Source of the DNA: Vreelandella azerica
GTDB taxonomy: Bacteria > Pseudomonadota > Gammaproteobacteria > Pseudomonadales > Halomonadaceae
Assembly (NCBI RefSeq): GCF_013112225.1
Contig: NZ_JABFHI010000004.1
Location: forward strand, 186,001 to 250,000
DNA length: 64,000 bases
Direction of reading: 5' to 3'
Shown: piece by piece, positions 7,362 through 17,389 of the stretch
How the letters are laid out: each line of letters opens with the position of its first letter
How positions within the stretch are numbered: position 1 is the first letter of the stretch
Translations under genes and position numbers: made by a program
Notes under the pieces: generated by a model
Database searches by the model: none
Seen by the model: the letters and a program-made list of their open reading frames with translations, nothing else
Told to the model about the DNA's origin: nothing

Positions 7362-7985
7362 GTGCCTAAGGTAGGAATGGAGCCAATACGCCGTCAACAG
7401 TTGATCAAGGCCACCATGGAAGCCATTGACGAAGTGGGCCTGGCGGAAGCTACTGTTATTCAGATTGCCCGCCGTGCGGGCGTCTCCGCTGGCATTATTA
7501 GCCATTATTTCGGTGGCAAGAATGGCCTTTTAGAGGCCACCATGCGCCAGATTCTGACAGACCTTAACAATGCCGTGGCAGCGCGGCGCAAGGCGCTGGA
7601 AGACGATACGCCCCGCGCCCATATCGGCGCCATTATTGAAGGCAACTTCGACCGCACCCAGGTCACTGGCCCTGCGGCCAAAACCTGGCTGGCATTCTGG
7701 GCCAGCAGCATGCACAAGCCTCTGCTGCAACGCTTGCAGTACGTCAATGATCGCCGCCTATATGCCAACCTCTGCTACCAGTTTCAGCGGGTAATGCCCC
7801 GCCGTGATGCCAAAAACGCCGCCCATGGCCTGGCGGCCATGATCGACGGCCTGTGGTTGCGCGGTGCGTTGGCACCCGAAGGACTTGATGCCGCCGAAGC
7901 ACGCTATCTGGCCCATACCTACCTTGATCAATTACTGCGTCATCATGGCTGCCACCAGTCGGCCTCTACCACCCCCACGTATTAA
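7362..7985 (+). CDS. betI: TetR-family choline-responsive repressor BetI
   Basis: A 207-residue protein with an N-terminal TetR HTH (ATVIQIARRAGVSAGIISHYFGGKNGLLEAT, read as consecutive shorter blocks, residues 28-58) and a helical ligand domain ending in WLRGAL and a His-rich tail. The GTG start at 7362 is preceded by AGGAGATTGCT, a good ribosome site. BetI represses betIBA until choline binds. The gene is first in the operon, 12 bp before betB, and has its palindromic operator upstream. Length and gene order are as expected for the family. Confidence 0.93.
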   Translation: MPKVGMEPIRRQQLIKATMEAIDEVGLAEATVIQIARRAGVSAGIISHYFGGKNGLLEATMRQILTDLNNAVAARRKALEDDTPRAHIGAIIEGNFDRTQVTGPAAKTWLAFWASSMHKPLLQRLQYVNDRRLYANLCYQFQRVMPRRDAKNAAHGLAAMIDGLWLRGALAPEGLDAAEARYLAHTYLDQLLRHHGCHQSASTTPTY

Positions 7986-7997
7986 CAGGAGACCAAC

Positions 7998-9467
7998 ATG
8001 GCCACTCAGGAGATTCAGCCGCTTTATATCAACGGTCGCCCAGTAAGCGCCACTTCCGGCGAAACTTTCAGTGTTTCCAACCCCTACGATGGCAGCCATC
8101 TGGCCACCATCGGCCAGGCAAGCCAGGCCGATGTAGATAGCGCCGTGGAAGCGGCCCAGCGCGGCCAGCGCGAGTGGGCCACCATGAGCGGCATGCAGCG
8201 CGCACGCATCATGCTGCGCGCCGTTGAGCTACTGCGCGAGCACAACGATGAACTGGCCGAGCTGGAAACCCGCAACACCGGCAAACCGATCAGCGAAACC
8301 GCCAGCGTCGATATTGTGACCGGTGCCGATGCGCTGGAATATTACGCGGGCCTGGCTCCGGCGATTGAAGGCAGCCAGATTCCGCTGCGCGATAGCTCTT
8401 TTGTCTATACCCGTCGTGAGCCACTCGGTGTGATTGGGGCGATTGGCGCCTGGAATTACCCCATCCAGATCGCCTGCTGGAAAGCTGCCCCTGCCCTGGC
8501 AGTCGGTAACGCCATTGTTTTCAAGCCCAGCGAAGTGACCCCGCTGACCGCCATCCGGCTGGCGGAGATTTTCACCCAGGCAGGCCTGCCGGATGGCGTA
8601 TTCAACGTGGTACAGGGCGATGGTCGCGTAGGCGCCATGCTGACTGAACACCCGGGCATCGATAAGGTTTCCTTTACCGGTGAAGTGGGTACAGGCAAGA
8701 AGGTCATGGCCGCTGCCGGTGGCTCGACGCTTAAAGACGTCACCATGGAGCTGGGCGGAAAATCACCACTGATTGTGTTTGCTGACGCCGATCTTAACCG
8801 TGCTGCGGACGCTGCCATGATGGCCAACTTCTATTCCAGCGGCCAGATCTGTACCAACGGCACCCGAGTATTTGTTGAGCGCAGCGCCAAAGAAGCTTTT
8901 GAGGCCAAGCTGGTTGAGCGAGTCAAGCGTATCAAGGCCGGCGACCCCATGGATCCAGAGGTCAACTTCGGCCCCCTGGTCAGCTTTGAGCATCAGGAAA
9001 AAGTGCTTTCTTATATTGCCATCGGCCAACAGGAAGGCGCCCGCACCCTGGTCGGCGGGGAAAACTGGGACAGCGGCGACTGGGCCAAAGGTGCCTGGGC
9101 TTCCCCGACGGTGTTCACCGACTGCACTGACGAGATGCGTATTGTTAAAGAAGAGATTTTCGGCCCGGTGATGTCCGTGCTGGCCTTTGATGATGAAGAC
9201 GAGGTGATTGAGCGCGCCAACAATACTCATTACGGCCTGGCCGCTGGGGTATTCAGTGAAAGCCTCAACCGTGCGCATCGGGTTATTCATCAGTTGCAAG
9301 CTGGTATCTGCTGGGTCAATACCTGGGGCGAGTCACCGTCTGAAATGCCGGTGGGTGGCTACAAGCAATCAGGCATTGGCCGCGAAAACGGTATCGAAAC
9401 CCTTAACCACTACACCCAGACCAAGTCTGTGCAGGTTGAGATGGGTCCGTTTGAGTCAGTGTTTTAA
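7998..9467 (+). CDS. betB: Betaine aldehyde dehydrogenase
   Basis: NAD(P)-dependent oxidation of betaine aldehyde to glycine betaine in the cytoplasm, the second step of betaine synthesis. The 489-residue protein is a typical aldehyde dehydrogenase. It has the NAD-binding GAIGAWNYP and FTGEVGTG segments, the general-base Glu in MELGGKSP, the catalytic Cys at about residue 285 in [10 protein letters not shown], and [10 protein letters not shown] near the C-terminus. The ATG at 7998 follows AGGAGACCAAC. It lies between betI and betA with 12 and 9 bp gaps, so it is translated from the same message. Confidence 0.95.
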   Translation: MATQEIQPLYINGRPVSATSGETFSVSNPYDGSHLATIGQASQADVDSAVEAAQRGQREWATMSGMQRARIMLRAVELLREHNDELAELETRNTGKPISETASVDIVTGADALEYYAGLAPAIEGSQIPLRDSSFVYTRREPLGVIGAIGAWNYPIQIACWKAAPALAVGNAIVFKPSEVTPLTAIRLAEIFTQAGLPDGVFNVVQGDGRVGAMLTEHPGIDKVSFTGEVGTGKKVMAAAGGSTLKDVTMELGGKSPLIVFADADLNRAADAAMMANFYSSGQICTNGTRVFVERSAKEAFEAKLVERVKRIKAGDPMDPEVNFGPLVSFEHQEKVLSYIAIGQQEGARTLVGGENWDSGDWAKGAWASPTVFTDCTDEMRIVKEEIFGPVMSVLAFDDEDEVIERANNTHYGLAAGVFSESLNRAHRVIHQLQAGICWVNTWGESPSEMPVGGYKQSGIGRENGIETLNHYTQTKSVQVEMGPFESVF

Positions 9468-9476
9468 GGAGACCCC

Positions 9477-11149
9477 ATGTCTGAACTACGTGAATTTGAC
9501 TACATCATTATTGGCGCAGGCTCGGCGGGTAACGTTTTGGCCTCTCGGCTGACCGAAGACAGCGACGTCAGCGTCCTGCTGCTGGAAGCCGGCGGCCCCG
9601 ATTACCGTTTCGATTTTCGCACCCAGATGCCTGCGGCGCTGGCCTACCCGCTGCAGGGCAAGCGCTATAACTGGGCCTTTGAGACCGACCCGGAACCGCA
9701 CATGGATGGACGACGCATGGAATGCGGCCGCGGCAAAGGGCTGGGCGGTTCCTCGCTAATCAACGGCATGTGCTACATTCGCGGCAATGCCCTGGACTAC
9801 GACAACTGGGCCAAACAACCTGGCCTGGAAGACTGGGATTACCTCAGCTGCCTGCCCTACTTCAAAAAGTGCGAAAACCGCGATATCGGCCCTAACGACT
9901 ATCACGGTGGCGACGGCCCGGTCAGTGTGGCCACGCCAAAAGCGGGCAACAACCCGCTGTATCGCACCTTTATTGAGGCTGGCAAGCAGGCTGGTTACCC
10001 GGAAACCGAGGACGTCAACGGCTACCTGCAGGAAGGCTTCGGCCCTATGGACCGTTTTGTCACTCCTAAGGGGCGGCGGGCATCCACCGCACGCGGCTAT
10101 CTGGATATCGCCAAACAGCGCAGCAACCTGACCATCGAAACCCATGCGGTCACTGATGTGATCGAGTTTGAGGACAAGCGTGCCGTGGGCGTGCGTTACC
10201 AGCGTAAAGGCCAGACGCACCAGGTGCGCGCTCGCCGCGAGGTCTTGCTGTGTGGCGGGGCGATTGCCTCGCCGCAGATCCTGCAGCGCTCTGGGGTGGG
10301 TAACCCTGACTGGCTGAAAGAGCTGGATATCCCAGTGGTTCATGATCTGCCAGGCGTGGGTGAGAACCTGCAGGATCACCTTGAAATGTACATTCAGTAT
10401 GAGTGCAAGGAACCGATCTCCCTCTACCCGGCGCTGAAATGGCACAACCAGCCCAAGATTGGCGCGCAGTGGCTGTTTAATGGCACAGGGGTCGGCGCCA
10501 GCAACCAGTTCGAAGCCTGTGGCTTTATACGCAGCGATGATGCGGAGGAGTGGCCGAACCTGCAGTACCACTTCCTGCCCATCGCAATCAGCTACAATGG
10601 CAAAAGTGCCGTTCAGGCCCATGGCTTTCAGGCTCATGTGGGCTCGATGCGCTCCCAAGCCGCGGGCGTATCCGCTTGACCTCTAAAGACCCTCATGCGG
10701 CGCCCAGCATTCTGTTCAACTATATGTCCCAGGAAAAAGACTGGCAGGAATTTCGCGATGCCATTCGCCTGACCCGGGATATCATCGCCCAGCCGGCGTT
10801 TGACAAGTACCGTGGCCGTGAAATTGCCCCCGGCCCGGATGTACAGAGCGACCAGGAACTCGACAGCTTCGTCAAGCAGCATGCCGAAACCGCTTATCAC
10901 CCCTGTGGCAGCTGCCGCATGGGAGAAGACGAGATGGCGGTGACCGACGGCCAGGGGCGCGTTCATGGCCTTGAAGGCCTGCGGGTGGTAGATGCTTCCC
11001 TGTTCCCGGTGATTCCCACCGGCAACCTTAATGCCCCGACTATCATGCTGGCGGAAAAGATTGCCGACCAGGTGCGCGGCAAGACGCCCCTGCCCCGTGC
11101 TCAGGTCGATTACTACGTTGCCAGCGGCGCGCCTGCCAAACAGACCTGA
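9477..11149 (+). CDS. betA: Choline dehydrogenase (GMC flavoprotein), frame broken at one C-run
   Basis: FAD-dependent oxidation of choline to betaine aldehyde at the membrane. The N-terminus has the dinucleotide-binding motif [20 protein letters not shown] signature 1 ([13 protein letters not shown]), signature 2 ([15 protein letters not shown]), and the C-terminal active-site block HPCGSCRMG followed by [15 protein letters not shown]. As printed, the frame is lost at CCC 10654-10656 and stops at 10679; one more C restores [14 protein letters not shown] and gives 557 residues, the normal BetA size. Both halves are fully conserved, so I read it as an intact gene with a base-call deletion. It is last in the betIBA operon and is followed by a terminator. 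Confidence 0.9.
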
Positions 11150-11183
11150 AAAATACGCACTTTCTGGTCAAAATCGCGGTCAA

Positions 11184-11215
11184 AACGCCATGGCATCTTG
11201 TCATGGCGTTTTTTT
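11184..11215 (+). terminator. Rho-independent terminator of betIBA
   Basis: AACGCCATG (11184-11192) pairs with CATGGCGTT (11202-11210) around a 9-nt loop, followed directly by a run of seven T. It lies 35 bp after the betA stop. Confidence 0.9.
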
Positions 11216-11270
11216 GTTGCCGGTAAATAACACCAAAAAACTTGCACTCGCCGCCCGGCCTCTGCCAGTA

Positions 11271-11288
11271 TTCAAACATGCGTTTAAA
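11271..11288. promoter_or_regulatory. Possible PsrA-type operator upstream of fadE
   Basis: TTCAAACATGCGTTTAAA contains CAAAC-N4-GTTTA, close to the C/GAAAC-N(2-4)-GTTTG/C consensus bound by PsrA, the long-chain fatty-acid-responsive TetR repressor of beta-oxidation genes in pseudomonads. It is 56 bp before the fadE start. No psrA gene is in the window, so this is a motif-level suggestion. Confidence 0.45.
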
Positions 11289-11343
11289 TTCTTCATTTCA
11301 CAATGACCCTGACGCTACCTAACTCAAATAACAGGAGTGCGCT

Positions 11344-13830
11344 ATGTCCACTTTACTAATCATCCTCTTGGCGATTATCGGCCTGCTGGTGGTGATGCGC
11401 CGCGAAGCAGGCGCCAAGGCCGCCCTGGCAGTGCTGGTGGTGCTCGGTGTTGTCGGCCTGGCGCTGGGGGCAGCCGTCATCGGCACCGTCCTGCTGATAG
11501 GCGCCGCAGTCACGGCCATCGCCGGTCTCCCCGCCCTGCGCCGTCAATGGCTGACGCCGCGAATCTTTGCGATTTTCAAGAAGGTCGCGCCCAAGGTCTC
11601 GGATACCGAACGCACCGCGCTGGAAGCCGGCAGCGTTTCCTGGGATGGCGAGCTGTTTTCCGGCAAGCCCCAATGGGAAAACCTGCTGGCCTTCAAGGAT
11701 GACGGCCTGCGCGATGACGAACAGGCGTTTCTGGATAAGCAGTGCACCCAGGCAGCAGGTATGTGCAACGCCTGGGATATCGCCCGTGAGCGCGCCGACC
11801 TGCCTCAGGCGCTTTGGGACTATCTGAAGAAGGAAGGCTTCTTCGGTATGATCATTCCCAAGGAATACGGCGGCCTGGGCTTCTCAGCCAAGGCACAGTC
11901 CATGGTGCTGCAAAAGCTTTCTTTCAATGAAACCCTGATGGTTACCGTCGGCGTACCTAACTCCCTCGGCCCAGGTGAGTTGCTGCTTAAATACGGTACG
12001 GATGAGCAGAAAAACCATTATCTGCCGCGCCTGGCCGATGGACGTGAAATCCCCTGCTTTGGCCTGACAGGCCCGCGTGCAGGCTCGGATGCCACCTCCC
12101 TGCCGGATACCGGCATCGTCTGCAAGCAGATAGTGGATGGCAAAGAAGTGTTGGGCGTACGCCTGAATTTTGAAAAGCGCTGGATCACTCTGGCACCGAT
12201 TGCCACCGTGGTTGGCCTGGCGTTTCGTCTGTTTGACCCGGACAAGCTGATCAGTGAGGAAGAAGATCGCGGTATTACCCTGGCGCTGATTCCGCGTGAA
12301 ACCGAAGGCATGGACATTGGCCGTCGTCACCATCCGATTGGCAGCCCCTTCATGAACGGCCCGATCAAGGGCAAGGATGTCTTTGTCCCGCTGGATACCA
12401 TTATCGGTGGCAAGGAAATGGTTGGTGAAGGCTGGCGCATGCTGGTGGAGTGCCTTTCCATTGGGCGCTGCATCACCCTGCCCTCCGGCGCAACAGGAAT
12501 TGGCCGCTATGCCCTGGGCTGGAGCGGTGGCTTTACCCGCATTCGCCGCCAGTTCAACGTGCCGGTGGCAGAAATGGAAGGCGTTCAGGAACCCCTGGCG
12601 CGAATTGCCTCGCTGGCCTATATCTCGGCAGCGACCGTCTATCAGACCGCCAACCTGATCGATCATGGCGAAAAGCCGGCGGTACCCTCGGCGATACTGA
12701 AAAGCCAGTTGACCGAGTTCCAGCGCGTGCTGCTTAGTGATGCCATGGATGTTCACGGCGGCAAGGCCGTCACCCTGGGGCCACGTAACTATATCGGCAT
12801 TGGCTACAGTGCCAACCCGGTGGCGATTACCGTGGAAGGCGCCAATATCATGACCCGTAACCTGATGATCTTTGGTCAGGGAGCGATTCGTTGCCATCCT
12901 TATGTGCTTGAAGAATTGGCCGCGAAAGATGCCAACGACGTCAAGGCCTTTGATAACGCCTTCTTTGGCCATGCCGGCATGATTTTTGGCAATGCTGCTC
13001 GCGCCTTCACCCAAGGGCTGGGGCTGGGCAAACCGGCGGTTCCCTTTGAAGGTCCAGCCAAGGCCTATGCCGAGGATATTGCCCGGCTTTCTGCAGGCTT
13101 CAGCCTGTGTGCCGATGCGGCCATGGCCAGCCTGGGGTCATCCCTGAAGAAACGCGAAATGATCTCGGCACGCCTGGGAGATGTACTCTCCAACCTTTAC
13201 CTGGCGTCCATGGTACTCAAGCAGTGGCAAAGCAGCGACAAGGTAGACGGTGAAGAAGCCCTGCTGCATTACAGCTGCCGTTTCCTGTTGCAGCGTGCCG
13301 AGCAGGCGTTTGTGGAAATTTTCGACAACCTGCCCAACCGTGCGCTTGGCAAGGCGCTGAAGGTTATGGTCATGCCCACCGGTCGGCGCTGGAATAAACC
13401 CCATGACGATCTGGCGCGTGCGATTGCCCAGCGGGTCTCCACCCATAGCGCTCTGCGCAGCAAGCTGATCGACAACACCTGGAGCCAGGATGGCGAGGTG
13501 CGCAACCCGCTGGCCCGCTATAACGCCTTGCTGGCGGACTATGAACGGGCTGAAGCCCTATATCGCACTGTTAATAAGGCCTATGCCAAGGGTGAACTTC
13601 CGCCAACCGCCTTGCACCCTGAACAGCGGATAGAAGCCGGCCTGGAAAAGGGCTTGATCAGTGCAGAGGATGCTCAGTTCATGCGCACTTTCGAAGCTGA
13701 AGTACTGGAAATGCTGACCGTCGATGACTTCGCCTATGACGCTTTTGCCAACGACAAGTCCACCCTGATTGATCACAACGCTAAAGTGTCCAAAAGCGCG
13801 GCGGCTCAACCCGAGGCTGAGACCAGCTAG
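11344..13830 (+). CDS. fadE: Acyl-CoA dehydrogenase FadE (membrane-anchored type)
   Basis: First step of fatty acid beta-oxidation: FAD-dependent desaturation of acyl-CoA to trans-2-enoyl-CoA. The 828-residue length is that of the FadE type, much longer than ordinary acyl-CoA dehydrogenases. Residues 3-20 and about 25-62 form two hydrophobic segments that anchor it to the inner membrane. The catalytic and substrate part includes YGGLGFSAKAQS, GLTGPRAGSDATSLPD (FAD contact) and SDAMDVHGGKAV, and the C-terminal helical domain (DUF1974 region) follows. The start ATG at 11344 has AGGAGTGCGCT before it. It is monocistronic between two terminators. Confidence 0.93.
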   Translation: MSTLLIILLAIIGLLVVMRREAGAKAALAVLVVLGVVGLALGAAVIGTVLLIGAAVTAIAGLPALRRQWLTPRIFAIFKKVAPKVSDTERTALEAGSVSWDGELFSGKPQWENLLAFKDDGLRDDEQAFLDKQCTQAAGMCNAWDIARERADLPQALWDYLKKEGFFGMIIPKEYGGLGFSAKAQSMVLQKLSFNETLMVTVGVPNSLGPGELLLKYGTDEQKNHYLPRLADGREIPCFGLTGPRAGSDATSLPDTGIVCKQIVDGKEVLGVRLNFEKRWITLAPIATVVGLAFRLFDPDKLISEEEDRGITLALIPRETEGMDIGRRHHPIGSPFMNGPIKGKDVFVPLDTIIGGKEMVGEGWRMLVECLSIGRCITLPSGATGIGRYALGWSGGFTRIRRQFNVPVAEMEGVQEPLARIASLAYISAATVYQTANLIDHGEKPAVPSAILKSQLTEFQRVLLSDAMDVHGGKAVTLGPRNYIGIGYSANPVAITVEGANIMTRNLMIFGQGAIRCHPYVLEELAAKDANDVKAFDNAFFGHAGMIFGNAARAFTQGLGLGKPAVPFEGPAKAYAEDIARLSAGFSLCADAAMASLGSSLKKREMISARLGDVLSNLYLASMVLKQWQSSDKVDGEEALLHYSCRFLLQRAEQAFVEIFDNLPNRALGKALKVMVMPTGRRWNKPHDDLARAIAQRVSTHSALRSKLIDNTWSQDGEVRNPLARYNALLADYERAEALYRTVNKAYAKGELPPTALHPEQRIEAGLEKGLISAEDAQFMRTFEAEVLEMLTVDDFAYDAFANDKSTLIDHNAKVSKSAAAQPEAETS

Positions 13831-13870
13831 GAAGCCGCGAGCGCTCAATCGCTTTAATTGATCAACCTTT

Positions 13871-13897
13871 AGCCCCGGAGAAATCCGGGGCTTTTTT
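13871..13897 (+). terminator. Rho-independent terminator of fadE
   Basis: AGCCCCGGA pairs with TCCGGGGCT around a 4-nt loop, followed by TTTTTT; it lies 40 bp after the fadE stop. Confidence 0.9.
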
Positions 13898-14316
13898 GTG
13901 CGTGATCGTCGTCTTTATTTCTACATACTCATCAGATAACGATAATTGAAAGTGTTTGGTTTCGAACATTGGTATTAAGACGATAGTCTAAACAAGCTCT
14001 CAAGAACCTTTCATTCCAATGCTTTTATAACAACTTATGCATTTAAAACAACCACTTGTTTTGAAAACAAGCCACATGGTCGAAGGCTTTCATAAAGTGA
14101 CAGTCAGGCGTAAAAACGTGTTGCAGGTTCAATTACGATCAACTAGGCTTTCGTTTATGAAAAAATCGATCACAAAAACATTTCAAGCTTCTAACCGAAC
14201 CTGAAAACAGCACAGCAGCAACATAAAAACGCCATTCTGGTTAACAACCATAAAATTCAATCACCAGAAAACCTAACAACCCGATAACGAACAACAACGA
14301 CGTCAGCGAGATTTGC
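13898..14316 (+). promoter_or_regulatory. AT-rich leader of the glpSTPQUV operon with possible GlpR sites
   Basis: About 420 bp without a coding frame, notably AT-rich compared with the genes on both sides. TTTCGAACATT at 13960-13970 resembles half of a classical GlpR operator (AATGTTCGAAA on the complement). TTTCGTTTAT at 14149-14158 matches a motif repeated upstream of glpK and glpR. A CTTGTTTTGAAAACAAG palindrome lies near 14052-14068. I cannot place the promoter with confidence. Confidence 0.45.
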
Positions 14317-15414
14317 ATGTCATTACACCTGCAACACATCGATCATATCGTCGGTGCTGAAACCCATATAAGTGGCATTGATCTGGAGCTCCAACCGGGC
14401 TCTTTCAATGTCCTTCTGGGGAGAACACTGGCGGGTAAAACGACTTTGATGCGCCTGATGGCTGGCCTTGAGCCACCTACTCGTGGGCGGATCAAAATGG
14501 ATGGTAAGGATGTGACCGGGGTTTCGGTGCGTCATCGCAACGTTTCCATGGTTTACCAACAGTTCATCAATTACCCAAGCCTTAACGTCTATGACAACAT
14601 CGCCTCGCCGCTCAAACTGGCCAAGGCCTCCAAGCAAGAAATCGACAAGCGGGTGCGCGAAACAGCTGCCATGCTGGGGATTGATCACCTGCTGGACCGC
14701 CTGCCGCTGGAGCTTTCCGGTGGCCAGCAGCAGCGCACCGCCATGGGCCGCGCCCTGGTCAAGGATGCCGATCTGATCCTGTTTGACGAGCCTTTGGTCA
14801 ACCTGGACTACAAGCTGCGCGAAGACCTGCGCGACGAGTTGCGCGAGCTGTTCAAGGCGCGGAACTGCATTGCGGTTTATGCCACCACTGAGCCTAACGA
14901 GGCGCTGGCCCTGGGCGGTAACACGGCTGTTCTACATGAAGGCAAACTGCTGCAATACGGCCCAACGGAACAGGTCTACCGCGAGCCCAACGGTATCCTC
15001 AGCGCTGAAATGTTTTCTGAACCGCCGATCAATATCGTGCCGGGCCACCTTACCGACAATGAAATCACCTTTGATAAGGATATTCATTTCCCTTGCGATG
15101 AAGGTCTGCGCAACCTGCCCGCCGGTGAATACCGTTTTGGCGTGCGCGCCTCCCACGTCAGCCTGAAGCCCAATGCGGCGGATGACCTGGAACTGGAAGT
15201 GGCCGTTGATGTGGCCGAAATCAGCGGTTCTGAAACCTTTCTCCACGTCCGCCACAAACTGTTCCCCCTGGTGCTTCACCTGCTGGGCATTCAAACGCCT
15301 GAGGTGAACCAGCGCATCAAGGTCTACTTCCCCACCCATAAGCTGTTTGTGTTTGATCAGCAGGGCAATATCGTTCATACGCCGGAAACACGGGGAGGCA
15401 GCCAGCATGTCTGA
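14317..15414 (+). CDS. glpS: Glycerol-3-phosphate/glycerol ABC importer, ATP-binding protein GlpS
   Basis: A 365-residue ABC ATPase of the MalK/UgpC class with a C-terminal OB-like regulatory domain (from about residue 240). The Walker A loop is [15 protein letters not shown], which lacks the usual G-P-S-G-S/C start yet keeps GKTT. The signature [15 protein letters not shown] and Walker [18 protein letters not shown] are canonical. GlpS pairs with GlpT to power import through GlpP/GlpQ. This odd Walker A is a feature I associate with the GlpS subfamily of the rhizobial glpSTPQUV system. It is first in the operon and overlaps glpT by 8 bp. Confidence 0.85.
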   Translation: MSLHLQHIDHIVGAETHISGIDLELQPGSFNVLLGRTLAGKTTLMRLMAGLEPPTRGRIKMDGKDVTGVSVRHRNVSMVYQQFINYPSLNVYDNIASPLKLAKASKQEIDKRVRETAAMLGIDHLLDRLPLELSGGQQQRTAMGRALVKDADLILFDEPLVNLDYKLREDLRDELRELFKARNCIAVYATTEPNEALALGGNTAVLHEGKLLQYGPTEQVYREPNGILSAEMFSEPPINIVPGHLTDNEITFDKDIHFPCDEGLRNLPAGEYRFGVRASHVSLKPNAADDLELEVAVDVAEISGSETFLHVRHKLFPLVLHLLGIQTPEVNQRIKVYFPTHKLFVFDQQGNIVHTPETRGGSQHV

Positions 15415-16504
15415 GATCGTACTCAAAACCCTTGCGCATACTTACAGCGCTAATCCGCAGTCGCCTGAGGATTATGCCATCCGCAAGATGGAACACGTCT
15501 GGCATCAGGGCGGTGCCTATGCCCTGCTGGGGCCATCCGGGTGTGGCAAATCCACCCTGCTGAATATTATTTCTGGCCTGCTGGAGCCTTCCGAAGGAGA
15601 TGTGCTGTTTGACGGCCAACGGGTAAACGAACTGCCACCTGAAGAGCGCAACATTGCGCAGGTTTTCCAGTTCCCGGTGATCTACGACACCATGACGGTG
15701 TTTGATAATCTGGCGTTTCCGCTGCGCAACATCAATATTCCTGACCACCGCATCACCCCCAAGGTCGAGGAAGTCGCCGATATCCTGGAGTTGACCCCAC
15801 TGCTCAAGCGCAAGGCCAAGGGGCTGACGGCAGACGAGAAACAGAAGGTCTCCATGGGCCGTGGTCTGGTGCGTGACGATGTCTCGGCGATTCTGTTCGA
15901 TGAGCCGCTGACGGTGATTGACCCTCAGCTCAAGTGGAAGCTGCGCCGCAAGCTGAAGGAGATTCACCAGCGCTTCAATATCACCATGATCTACGTCACC
16001 CACGATCAGCTCGAAGCCTCCACCTTTGCCGACAAGATTGCGGTGATGTATGAAGGCCAGGTGGTCCAGTTCGGTACGCCTCAGGAGCTGTTTGAAGTTC
16101 CTGCCCACACCTTTGTTGGCTACTTTATCGGCAGCCCCGGCATGAACTTCATGGATGCCACCTATCGCGCCGGTGAGGTCATCTTTGCGGATATGGCACT
16201 GCCTGTCCCGCAGAAGTTTGTTGATGCCGTTGCCAATACTGAAAGTTCGAATGTGAAAATCGGTATTCGCCCCGAGTTTGTCTCCGTGCATGCGGCCAAA
16301 CGTGATGGTGCCCTGCCTGCGCGCATGCGTCAGGTGCAGGATTTGGGCACCTATTCCATCGTCACCTTTGAGCTGGGCGGCCAGACGTTCAAGGCGCGCC
16401 TGTCCGAAGGTCACCCAGCGTTCGGGGAAGATATCTATCTCACCTTTGACCCCGACCAGCTGGGGCTGTTTGTTGACGAATACCGGGTGGAGGTTACCTC
16501 ATGA
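15407..16504 (+). CDS. glpT: Glycerol-3-phosphate/glycerol ABC importer, ATP-binding protein GlpT
   Basis: Second ATPase of the importer, 365 residues from the ATG at 15407; an upstream in-frame start is less likely because it lies inside glpS. Walker A is canonical (LLGPSGCGKSTLLNII) and Walker B is AILFDEPLTVIDPQLKW. The signature is degenerate: LTADEKQKVSMGRGL replaces LSGGQ. Together with the unusual Walker A of GlpS this suggests an asymmetric heterodimer with one standard and one altered ATP site. The stop overlaps the glpP start by ATGA. The name follows the rhizobial glpSTPQUV operon and is unrelated to the E. coli GlpT antiporter. Confidence 0.85.
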   Translation: MSEIVLKTLAHTYSANPQSPEDYAIRKMEHVWHQGGAYALLGPSGCGKSTLLNIISGLLEPSEGDVLFDGQRVNELPPEERNIAQVFQFPVIYDTMTVFDNLAFPLRNINIPDHRITPKVEEVADILELTPLLKRKAKGLTADEKQKVSMGRGLVRDDVSAILFDEPLTVIDPQLKWKLRRKLKEIHQRFNITMIYVTHDQLEASTFADKIAVMYEGQVVQFGTPQELFEVPAHTFVGYFIGSPGMNFMDATYRAGEVIFADMALPVPQKFVDAVANTESSNVKIGIRPEFVSVHAAKRDGALPARMRQVQDLGTYSIVTFELGGQTFKARLSEGHPAFGEDIYLTFDPDQLGLFVDEYRVEVTS

Positions 16505-17388
16505 ATAATAAAGTCCAAAATAACCGCGCCTGGCTACTGGTACTGCCAATGCTGGTGCTGGTGGCATTTTCCGCCATCATTCCCCTGATGACGGTGGTGA
16601 ACTATTCCGTGCAGGATGTACTCGGCCCGAATGCCAGTTTCTTTACCGGTACCGAGTGGTTCCGCACCATGCTCAACGACCCGGCCCTGCATGCGGCCTT
16701 TGGTCGGCAGGTCGCCTTTTCACTGATCATTCTAGCCATTCAGGTGCCGCTGGGCATCGGCATTGCGCTGTTGATGCCGAAGAAAGGCTGGCAGGCGTCT
16801 GCCGTGCTGATCCTGATTACCCTACCCTTGCTGATCCCATGGAACGTGGTAGGCAGCATCTGGCAGATCTTCACGCGTAATGACATTGGTCTGATGGGCT
16901 GGAGCCTGAGCGAGCTCGGCCTTGACTACAACCTTACCCGTAATGCCGGTGATGCCTGGTTCACCATCATCCTGATGGATGTGTGGCACTGGACGCCCCT
17001 GGTGGCGATGCTTTGCTACAGCGGTTTGCGTTCGATCCCGGAAGCTTACTATCAGGCAGCGCGCATTGACCGCGCTTCCAAGTGGGCGGTGTTCCGCTAT
17101 ATCCAGCTACCCAAGCTGACCAACGTCCTGGTCATAGCGGTACTGCTGCGCTTTATGCACTCCTTCATGATCTACGCCGAGCCCTTCGTGCTGACCGGCG
17201 GTGGCCCAGGCAGCTCAACCACCTTCCTGAGCCAGTCGCTGACCACCATGGCCATCGGCCAACAGGATCTTGGGCCTTCAGCCGCCTTCTCGATCATCTA
17301 CTTCCTCGTCATCCTGCTGGTGAGCTGGGTGTTCTACACCACCATCATGCATATGCAGAAAGACAAGAATTCACAGGGAGGCGCGTAA
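16501..17388 (+). CDS. glpP: Glycerol-3-phosphate/glycerol ABC importer, permease GlpP
   Basis: Inner-membrane permease of 295 residues with about six membrane helices (first at residues 10-34). The EAA loop that docks on the ATPases is EAYYQAARIDRASKWAVFRYIQLPKL near residues 180-205, quoted here only as its key residues EAYYQAARID and IQLPKL. It belongs to the MalF/UgpA type. The ATG overlaps the glpT stop by four bases, and glpQ follows after one base, so all are translated together. Confidence 0.88.
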   Translation: MNNKVQNNRAWLLVLPMLVLVAFSAIIPLMTVVNYSVQDVLGPNASFFTGTEWFRTMLNDPALHAAFGRQVAFSLIILAIQVPLGIGIALLMPKKGWQASAVLILITLPLLIPWNVVGSIWQIFTRNDIGLMGWSLSELGLDYNLTRNAGDAWFTIILMDVWHWTPLVAMLCYSGLRSIPEAYYQAARIDRASKWAVFRYIQLPKLTNVLVIAVLLRFMHSFMIYAEPFVLTGGGPGSSTTFLSQSLTTMAIGQQDLGPSAAFSIIYFLVILLVSWVFYTTIMHMQKDKNSQGGA

Positions 17389-17389
17389 G

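Noticed and set aside
9477-11149. betA as a true pseudogene
   Set aside because: Only one base is missing in a C-run; both halves keep all GMC and active-site motifs and the operon is otherwise intact.
15317-16414. 365-codon minus-strand frame across glpT, and similar long antisense frames over betA (9756-10658) and fadE (11884-13014)
   Set aside because: All lie opposite conserved ORFs in high-GC DNA, where long antisense frames are expected.
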